Shown: positions 58,486-64,000 of the stretch, piece by piece
Numbering within the stretch: the stretch's first letter is position 1
How the letters are laid out: each line of letters starts with the position of its first letter
Assembly: GCA_037481615.1 (NCBI GenBank)
Contig: JBBFLI010000002.1
Strand: one strand, 5' to 3'
DNA length: 64,000 bases
Origin: SpSt-501 sp037481615
GTDB taxonomy: Bacteria > Desulfobacterota > Desulfobacteria > Desulfobacterales > SpSt-501
The notes under the pieces: generated by a model
What the model was told of the DNA's origin: nothing
The model's input: the letters and a program-made list of their open reading frames with translations, nothing else
Databases searched by the model: none
Made by a program: the position numbers and the translations under genes

Positions 58486-58719
58486 ATGGAAGTCTCCGTT
58501 CAGGCCTTCGCCAACCTCAAGGCCTATGCGCCCGGCGGCGCCGGGGAGGGGGTGTCGACCCTGCCCGAGGGGGCCACCCTGCAGGAGCTGCTCGAGCGGC
58601 TCGGCATCCCCCCCGCGGTCGAAGTCGTGGCGCTCGTGAACGGCAAGCGCGCCACGGCGGCGACGGTCCTCGCCCCCGGCGACCGCGTAACCCTCTTTCC
58701 GCCGATGGAGGGGGGCTGA
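58486..58719 (+). CDS. MoaD/ThiS-like sulfur-carrier protein
   Basis: A 77-residue ubiquitin-fold protein ending in the diglycine FPPMEGG, which is thiocarboxylated for pterin dithiolene formation. VSVQAFANLKAYAPGG and DRVTLFPPMEGG are typical of MoaD. It probably supplies sulfur for the tungstopterin of the upstream AOR. The ATG at 58486 (GGGGGGGCG upstream) is preferred to the GTG at 58468. Confidence 0.92.
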   Translation: MEVSVQAFANLKAYAPGGAGEGVSTLPEGATLQELLERLGIPPAVEVVALVNGKRATAATVLAPGDRVTLFPPMEGG

Positions 58720-58728
58720 AAAGGCCGG

Positions 58729-59562
58729 TCAGGCGGCGGGCTCCGGCGGGGGCCCGAGCGAGAGGATGCGGCGGGCCTCGTCCGGGGTGGCCACCTCGCG
58801 GCCGAACTCGGCCGCCAGGCGCACCATCCGCTCCACGAACCGCTCGTTCGGCGCGAGTTCCCCTTTGCGGAAGTAGATGTTGTCCTCGAGGCCGACACGC
58901 ACGTGCCCGCCCATGAGCAGGGCGTGCACGTTCATCGGAAGCTGGGCGGCGCCGATCCCCGCCGCGGTCCAGGTCGACCCCGGGGGGATCGTGTTCTTCA
59001 GGTGGACGAGGTTTTCGATCGTGGCCGGGATCGCCCCCTTCAGGCCCAGGACGAAGTCGAAGTGCAGCGGCGGGTCGGCGAGCCCTCGCTCGGCCAGCTC
59101 GACCGCGTTGCGGATCATGCTGACATCGAAGATCTCCATCTCGGGCTTGATGCCGTACGCCTTCATGTCGCGGGCGAGCCGTTCGATCAGCTCGGGGGAG
59201 TTCGCGTACACGGAATCCGGAAAATTGACCGAGCCGGTGGTGAGGCTCGCCATCTCCGGGCGCAGGGCGAGCCGGTCGGAGCGCTGCTCGTAGGCCATCC
59301 CGGCGCGACCGCCGGTGGAGATCTGGACAATGAGCCGCGTCTTCTCCCGCAGCCCCTGATAGATCTCCTCGAAGAGGCGGAAATCCGTCGAGGGCGACTC
59401 GTCCCGGGGGTTGCGGGCGTGGACGTGGATCACGGCCGCGCCGGCCTGCTCGCAGCGCACCCCGGCCGCGACGATCTCCTCGGGGGTGATCGGCACATGG
59501 GGCGTCTTCTTGCGCGTGGGCAGTGAACCGGTGACCGCGACCGTGATGACCAGCTTTTCCAT
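58729..59562 (-). CDS. BKACE family enzyme (3-keto-5-aminohexanoate cleavage-like)
   Basis: A 277-residue zinc TIM-barrel enzyme condensing a beta-keto acid with acetyl-CoA. Family features: VITVAVTGSLPTRKKTPHVPITPEEI in part, AGAAVIHVHARNPRDESPSTD (HVHAR zinc ligands), IVQISTGGRAGMAYEQR, PEMEIFDVSMI, WTAAGIGAAQLPMN and GGHVRVGLEDNIYF. The founding member degrades lysine-derived 3-keto-5-aminohexanoate; others act on other beta-keto acids. It is divergent from the liv transporter, suggesting amino-acid catabolism. ATG 59562 has GGAGGCTTT upstream. Confidence 0.92.
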   Translation of the reverse strand: MEKLVITVAVTGSLPTRKKTPHVPITPEEIVAAGVRCEQAGAAVIHVHARNPRDESPSTDFRLFEEIYQGLREKTRLIVQISTGGRAGMAYEQRSDRLALRPEMASLTTGSVNFPDSVYANSPELIERLARDMKAYGIKPEMEIFDVSMIRNAVELAERGLADPPLHFDFVLGLKGAIPATIENLVHLKNTIPPGSTWTAAGIGAAQLPMNVHALLMGGHVRVGLEDNIYFRKGELAPNERFVERMVRLAAEFGREVATPDEARRILSLGPPPEPAA

Positions 59563-59613
59563 AAAGCCTCCTGGAACCGGGTTGGCGGCCGGTGCGGCCG
59601 CATGCGGGGGCGC

Positions 59614-59643
59614 ACTATAGCCGCCCGCTCCCGATCGCGTCAA
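59614..59643 (-). promoter_or_regulatory. Candidate promoter for the BKACE gene
   Basis: TTGACG (59638-59643), 18-base spacer and TATAGT (59614-59619) on the minus strand, about 50 bases upstream of the ATG. A divergent TTGACA (59666-59671) faces livK but lacks a good -10. Confidence 0.6.
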
Positions 59644-59795
59644 CCGGCCCCGCGGGGTCGGGGAATTGACAGGCGGCTCCGAATCGGGCAGGCTACGCCC
59701 CTTTTCTCCGCTGCGCTTCGGATTCCGAATCCCCCCCACCGGCCCGGGGAGACGACGAAACGGCCGGGAAAACCGTTCAGCCGAAAGGAGGAACC

Positions 59796-60977
59796 ATGAA
59801 GAGACACGGCAAAGGGATCGCCATCGGGCTCGTGCTGGCGCTCGCGTTCTGCGGCGCCGCCTGGGCCCAGGACACGATCAAGATCGGGGTCGTCGGCCCC
59901 CGCACGGGCCCTGCGGCGGCGACCGGCGCGGCCTTCGACGAGGGGATCAAGCTCGCCGTCGAGTACGTGAACGGCAAGGGCGGGGTTCTCGGCAAGAAAC
60001 TCGAAGTGGCCTTCGAAGACACCGCGGGCGCCCCGGACAAGGCGGCCTCGGGCTTCGAGCGCCTGGTCACCCGCGACAAGGTCGTCATGGTCCTCGGGGA
60101 AAGCCACTCCTCCTCGGCGCTCGCCGAGATCGAGGTGGCCAACCGCTTGAAGATCCCCTTCATCGTGGTCGAGGCCTGGGCCGACGAGATCACGGCCAAG
60201 AACTACCCCTACGTCTTCCGCGCCGGCCCCTCGAACTCCGGGGTCGTCAACCAGACGATCGCCCAGTGGGTCAAGGCCGAAAACTTCAAGCGCGCCTTCG
60301 TGATCGCCGAGAACACCGACTGGGGCATCGGCATCGGGAAGTTGACCGAGAACGCCCTCGCCAAGGCGGGGATCCCCTTCGAGTCGATGATCACCGAGAG
60401 AAACAGCCAGGACCACTATGTCGAGCTGACCAAGATCAAGGCCTTCAAGCCCGACGTGGTGCTCGCCTACATCTACGGGGTGGGCCTGCACTACTTCGTC
60501 GCCCAGGCCGGCGAAACCGGCGTGAGCCCCAAGGCGGTCGTCCTCGACGGCGCCGGCCCCCCCAGCCTGTGGCCCGACTACTGGAAGAACGTCGGCGACT
60601 ACGGCGACCTCGAGTGCTTCGTCTCCTCGATGCATGAAAAGGTCGAACTCACCCCGCTGGCGAAATACTTCCGCGAGGCCTACACGAAGAAGTTCGGCAA
60701 GGCGCCGACCGACTACAAGTCGCGCTCCATCTTCGACGGCATCCTGATCGCCGCCGATGCGATCAACCGCGCCAAGGCGACCGACGCCCAAAAGCTCGTC
60801 GAGGCCCTGGAGAAGACGAACCTCGAGACCACCCGCGGCACGGCGAAGTTCAACCTGACCAAGGGCGGCCCCGACTACCACCAGTGGATGCCGCCGATGC
60901 TCGTCATCCAGTGGCAGAACAAGCAGCAGGTCGTACTCTTCCCGCCGCAGGCGGCGACGGGGAAGTTGAAGCGGTAA
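59796..60977 (+). CDS. livK: Branched-chain amino-acid ABC transporter, periplasmic binding protein
   Basis: A 393-residue exported binding protein. The signal peptide (residues 1-25, hydrophobic core GLVLALAFCGAA) ends at AWA-QD. The mature part starts IKIGVVGPRTGPAAATG and has DTAGAPDKAASGFERLVTRDKV and FVIAENTDWGIG, the periplasmic-binding-protein type I fold. It captures branched-chain or related amino acids (or another carboxylate) for the permease. AAAGGAGGAACC precedes the ATG. It heads the liv operon. Confidence 0.94.
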   Translation: MKRHGKGIAIGLVLALAFCGAAWAQDTIKIGVVGPRTGPAAATGAAFDEGIKLAVEYVNGKGGVLGKKLEVAFEDTAGAPDKAASGFERLVTRDKVVMVLGESHSSSALAEIEVANRLKIPFIVVEAWADEITAKNYPYVFRAGPSNSGVVNQTIAQWVKAENFKRAFVIAENTDWGIGIGKLTENALAKAGIPFESMITERNSQDHYVELTKIKAFKPDVVLAYIYGVGLHYFVAQAGETGVSPKAVVLDGAGPPSLWPDYWKNVGDYGDLECFVSSMHEKVELTPLAKYFREAYTKKFGKAPTDYKSRSIFDGILIAADAINRAKATDAQKLVEALEKTNLETTRGTAKFNLTKGGPDYHQWMPPMLVIQWQNKQQVVLFPPQAATGKLKR

Positions 60978-61083
60978 TCCCGCGTCGGAAAGGCCGGATC
61001 GGGGCGGGGCGGGCCCGGAAACGGGGCGCCCCCGCCCCGAAGCCGGGGATCGCACGGGGGTTCTCGAGGAAGGAGTCCCGCAC

Positions 61084-61941
61084 ATGCTCGCCATCTCGGT
61101 GATGAACGGCCTGGTCATGGGCGTGATCTACGCGCTGGCGGCCCTGGGGGTCTCGCTCGTCGTCGGCATCATGAACGTGATCAACTTCGCCCACGGGGAG
61201 CTCTACATCCTGGCGGGCTATTTCAGCTATCTCTTCGCGTCCACCCTCGGCATGCACTTCGCTCCCGCGATGGGACTCGCGGTCGGCCTGGTCTTCCTCT
61301 TCGGGCTCCTGATCGAACGGCTGCTCATCCGGCCGACCTACGGCAACGACATGTACTCGCTGATCCTCACCTTCATCCTCTCGATCGTGCTGCAGAACGC
61401 CTTTCTTTTGATCTTCGGGCCCTACCCGAACAAGCCGCCGCTCTGGGTGCGGGGGGCGAGCGAGATCTTCGGGCTGTTCTCCTACGGCAACCAGCGGCTC
61501 GCCGCCCTGGCGAGCGGTGCGGCGCTGATCGCGCTCGTCTTTCTCGTCATCCAGAAGACCTGGTTCGGCCGGATCATCCGTGCGACCAGCCAGGACCGCG
61601 AGATGGCCGAGTGGAACGGCGTGAACACGACGCGCCTCAACATGCTGAGTTTCGGGCTGGGCTGTGCGCTCGCCGCCGCCGCGGGTGTGATCCTGAGCCC
61701 CGTCTTCCCCGTGACGCCGACGGCGGGGGTACCGATCGCGCTCACCGCCTTCGTCGTCGTCGTCCTCGGCGGAATGGGGTCGATGTGGGGTTGCGTCGTG
61801 GGCGGGCTTCTCCTCGGGCTGGTCGAAAACCTGGGCGCGGCGTTCATCTCCTCGGGCTACAAGAACGTCTTCGGCTTCATCATTCTCATCCTGGTGCTGC
61901 TCGTCCGGCCTGCCGGGCTCTTCGGCCGGGCGAAGCTGTGA
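61084..61941 (+). CDS. livH: Branched-chain amino-acid ABC transporter permease LivH
   Basis: A 285-residue inner-membrane permease with about eight hydrophobic segments: NGLVMGVIYALAALGVSLVVGIMNVINFAHGE in part (the LivH N-terminal signature NFAHG), LIRPTYGNDMYSLI, and the coupling-helix region GMGSMWGCVVGGLLLGLVENLG. AAGGAGTCCCGCAC precedes the ATG. livM follows after 31 bases. Confidence 0.94.
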   Translation: MLAISVMNGLVMGVIYALAALGVSLVVGIMNVINFAHGELYILAGYFSYLFASTLGMHFAPAMGLAVGLVFLFGLLIERLLIRPTYGNDMYSLILTFILSIVLQNAFLLIFGPYPNKPPLWVRGASEIFGLFSYGNQRLAALASGAALIALVFLVIQKTWFGRIIRATSQDREMAEWNGVNTTRLNMLSFGLGCALAAAAGVILSPVFPVTPTAGVPIALTAFVVVVLGGMGSMWGCVVGGLLLGLVENLGAAFISSGYKNVFGFIILILVLLVRPAGLFGRAKL

Positions 61942-61972
61942 GCGGGCAAGACCTCCCAAACAGGATGCCGCC

Positions 61973-62893
61973 ATGACAACGTCGGTGAAATGGATCTGGC
62001 CCGCGGTGCTCGTGGGCATGTGCCTCCTGCCGCTGGGGGTCGGCATCTACCCCCAGCACGTCCTGATCGTGAGCCTCTTCTACGTCATGATGGCCGCCAG
62101 CTGGAACCTGCTGGCGGGGTACACCGGGCAGGTCTCCTTCGGCCATGCGGCCATGGCCGGCATCGGCGCCTACACCTCGGGCATCCTCGCCGCCAAGGCG
62201 GGGGTGAACCCCTGGATCGGGGTCGCCGCCGGCACGCTCCTCGCCGCGCTCCTCGGCTTCGGCCTCGGGGCGCTGTGCCTCAAGATGGGGGGCATCTACC
62301 TCTCGCTCACGACGCTCGCCTTCTCGCAGATCCTGCACATCCTCATCGTGAACGAATACGAGGTCACCCGCGGCACCATGGGGCTGCAGGTCCCCGGCCT
62401 CCTCCCCGAGTACTCGAAGCTCGCCTATTACTACATCCTGCTCGCCGCCGCCGTGCTCGTGCTCCTCATCCTGTACCGCATGATCCACTCCAACCTCGGG
62501 CTGAACTTCCGCGCGGTGCAGAACGACGAGACGGCGGCGCGGGCGGTGGGCGTGCGGGTGCTGCACCTGCGGGTGCTCGCCTTCACGGCGGCGAGCGCCA
62601 TGGCGGGGTTCGCCGGGGCGATCTACGGGCACTACCTGCTGCTCATCACCCCCGAGATCCCCTCGCTCGATCTGCAGTTCTACGTGCTCGCCATGACCGT
62701 GATCGGCGGCATGGGCTCCTTCGTCGGGCCGGTCCTCGGGGCCTTCGCGATCAACATCCTCGCGGAAAAGATCCGCGACTACGGAGAGTACCACGTGCTG
62801 GTCTTCGGGCTGGTGGCCCTGATCGTGGCGCGCTTCGCCCCCGAGGGGCTGACCGGCGTGTGGCGCTCGCTTCGCCGCGGGAGAGCCCGCTGA
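61973..62893 (+). CDS. livM: Branched-chain amino-acid ABC transporter permease LivM
   Basis: A 306-residue inner-membrane permease: SWNLLAGYTGQVSFGHAAMAGIGAY (the LivM signature), LKMGGIYLSLTTLAFSQIL, FRAVQNDETAARAVGV (EAA-like coupling loop) and VIGGMGSFVGPVLGAFAI. It forms a heterodimer with LivH. The livG start lies 52 bases downstream. Confidence 0.94.
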   Translation: MTTSVKWIWPAVLVGMCLLPLGVGIYPQHVLIVSLFYVMMAASWNLLAGYTGQVSFGHAAMAGIGAYTSGILAAKAGVNPWIGVAAGTLLAALLGFGLGALCLKMGGIYLSLTTLAFSQILHILIVNEYEVTRGTMGLQVPGLLPEYSKLAYYYILLAAAVLVLLILYRMIHSNLGLNFRAVQNDETAARAVGVRVLHLRVLAFTAASAMAGFAGAIYGHYLLLITPEIPSLDLQFYVLAMTVIGGMGSFVGPVLGAFAINILAEKIRDYGEYHVLVFGLVALIVARFAPEGLTGVWRSLRRGRAR

Positions 62894-62945
62894 CGGGCCC
62901 GCACGCGCGGGGGAGAGACGGCAACGGCGGTCGGGGGAAACGGAG

Positions 62946-63662
62946 ATGCTGCTGGAAGGACAAAAAATTTCGAGGCGCTTCGGGGGGGTCCAGGCGTTGA
63001 GCGAGGTGGACTTCCACGTGGAGGCGGGATCGATCACGGGCCTGATCGGGCCGAACGGCGCGGGCAAGACCACCCTCTTCAGCATCGTCGCCGGCTCGCT
63101 CAAGCCCACCTCGGGGCGGATCTTCTTCGAAGGAAAGGAGATCACCGGGTTGCCGGCCGACGAGATCTGCCGCCGCGGGATCGCCCGCACCTTCCAGATC
63201 GTGCGGCCGTTCGGCACGATGACCTGCCTGGAAAACGTGCTCGTCGCGGCCGTCAACCGCCACCCGCGGCGCCCGCGCGCCGCGCTCGAGGCCGCGGCGC
63301 GCGAGCTCCTCGGCCAGGTGGGGCTCGCCGAGCTCGCCGACCAGGAGGCGCGGCACCTGAACGTCATCCAGAAGAAGCGCCTCGAACTCGCCCGCGCCCT
63401 CGCCACCGAGCCGCGGCTGCTCCTGCTCGACGAGGTGCTGGGGGGGCTGAACACCCAGGAGATCCAGGAGGCGGTGGACGACATCCGCGAACTGCGCGAC
63501 CGCCGGGGGATCACGATCCTGTGGATCGAGCACGTCATGGGGGCCATCATGCAGGCCGCCGACCGGGTCATCGTGCTCGACCAGGGCCGGGTGCTGACCG
63601 CAGCCCCGCCGCGCGAGGTGGTGAGCGACCCGCGGGTCGTCCAGGCCTACTTGGGGGAATAG
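62946..63662 (+). CDS. livG: Branched-chain amino-acid ABC transporter ATPase LivG
   Basis: A 238-residue ABC ATPase. Walker A is GLIGPNGAGKTTLF, Walker B LLLLDEVLGGLN (Val in place of the usual Pro after DE), the H-loop WIEHVMGAIM. The signature motif, normally LSGGQ or LPYGQ in LivG, reads LNVIQKKRLELARAL and lacks the conserved glycine. The typical LivG insertion FQIVRPFGTMTCLENV is present. Otherwise full length. Whether the altered signature lowers activity is unknown. Confidence 0.93.
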   Translation: MLLEGQKISRRFGGVQALSEVDFHVEAGSITGLIGPNGAGKTTLFSIVAGSLKPTSGRIFFEGKEITGLPADEICRRGIARTFQIVRPFGTMTCLENVLVAAVNRHPRRPRAALEAAARELLGQVGLAELADQEARHLNVIQKKRLELARALATEPRLLLLDEVLGGLNTQEIQEAVDDIRELRDRRGITILWIEHVMGAIMQAADRVIVLDQGRVLTAAPPREVVSDPRVVQAYLGE

Positions 63663-63666
63663 AGCG

Positions 63667-64000
63667 ATGAGCGCCTGTCTGGAAGTGGAGCGTGTGGACG
63701 TGTTCCGGGGGGAAACCCAGATCCTCTGGGGAGTCGAGCTCACCCTCGAAGCCGGCGAGCGGGTCGCCCTCCTGGGGAGCAACGGGGCGGGCAAATCGAC
63801 CCTGATCGCCGCGATCACCGGGGCGCTCCCGTTCGCCGCGGGCGACATCCGCCTCTTCGGGCGCAGCCTGCGCGGCCTGAAAGCCCACGAGGTGAGCGGG
63901 CTGGGCATCGCGCTCGTCCCGGAGGGCCGGCGGGTCTACCGCGACATGACCGTCCGCGAAAACCTGGAAATGGGCGCCTACCCGAAGCCCGCCCGCAGCC
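63667..64000 (+). CDS. livF: Branched-chain amino-acid ABC transporter ATPase LivF, cut by window edge
   Basis: The first 111 residues of the second ABC ATPase: LEVERVDVFRGETQILWGVEL, Walker A LLGSNGAGKSTLIA, and LVPEGRRVYRDMTVRENLEMGAY, a LivF hallmark after the Q-loop. It starts 4 bases after the livG stop. The signature and Walker B lie beyond 64000. Confidence 0.94.
   Translation, partial: MSACLEVERVDVFRGETQILWGVELTLEAGERVALLGSNGAGKSTLIAAITGALPFAAGDIRLFGRSLRGLKAHEVSGLGIALVPEGRRVYRDMTVRENLEMGAYPKPARS

Overview
The window is high-GC (roughly two thirds G+C or more by eye, apart from one AT-rich island near 35.9-36.2 kb). It reads as chromosomal DNA of an anaerobic deltaproteobacterium (Desulfobacterota or a close relative). 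Pointers are a DsrC with both C-terminal cysteines, an HdrA/MvhD/FAD-NAD(P) electron-transfer operon with two in-frame UGA (selenocysteine) codons, a flavodiiron protein with rubredoxins and desulfoferrodoxin, a tungsten-type aldehyde oxidoreductase, a DVU0298-like HEAT protein and an HcpR-type palindrome beside a CRP/FNR regulator. No phage, IS element, CRISPR array, tRNA or rRNA was seen.

1-11.4 kb: an almost unbroken minus-strand array. Transcription runs leftward from a Cys-rich HD-like protein and a ferredoxin-type protein, through desulfoferrodoxin, rubredoxins, flavodoxin, a triheme cytochrome, a flavoprotein fused to a dead LMW-phosphatase domain and a flavodiiron protein, to a siroheme-reductase-like protein, CysQ and a copper ATPase cut by the window edge. 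A very strong intrinsic terminator (6048-6105) splits it. The divergent regulator at 11.5 kb shares a TTGAC-N4-GTCAA dyad with the array. 12.2-17.5 kb: tandem universal stress protein, RtcB RNA ligase with archease, a zinc-type alcohol dehydrogenase/quinone reductase and an acyl-CoA dehydrogenase. 17.8-23.8 kb: KhpA, a complete pyruvate (2-oxo acid) dehydrogenase operon, a hotdog thioesterase and dodecin. 24-32.4 kb: a papain-like protein of unknown role, a six-hairpin-like protein opposite an MFS transporter, RlpA, GmhB, DUF1178, an SH3 protein, HU, DksA, PilZ and YitT.

32.4-36.2 kb: a compact operon of a lysine-2,3-aminomutase-type radical SAM enzyme and two Ddl-like ATP-grasp ligases, preceded by the AT-rich island. 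I consider it the best candidate here for an undescribed pathway, perhaps a beta-lysine-containing dipeptide. 36.2-44.7 kb: PhnX, transaldolase, transketolase, RarD, a MEDS-domain histidine kinase with a NarL-type regulator, a stress protein and a PilZ-like protein. 44.7-53.7 kb (minus strand): a nitrilase-family hydrolase, a siroheme-decarboxylase-like protein, YjbQ, DsrC, then the Flx/Hdr-like operon with selenocysteine HdrA and MvhD. 53.7-64 kb: MiaA, a LarA-like protein, aldehyde:ferredoxin oxidoreductase with a MoaD-like protein, a BKACE enzyme and a branched-chain amino-acid ABC transporter (livKHMGF) cut by the right edge.

Taken together the genes describe low-potential electron transfer (AOR, HdrA/MvhD, ferredoxins, DsrC), oxygen and NO defence, amino-acid uptake and 2-oxo-acid oxidation. 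Several intergenic regions carry TTGACA-N17/18-TANANT-like promoters, suggesting a common housekeeping pattern. All domain assignments were made by reading the translations; no database search was possible.
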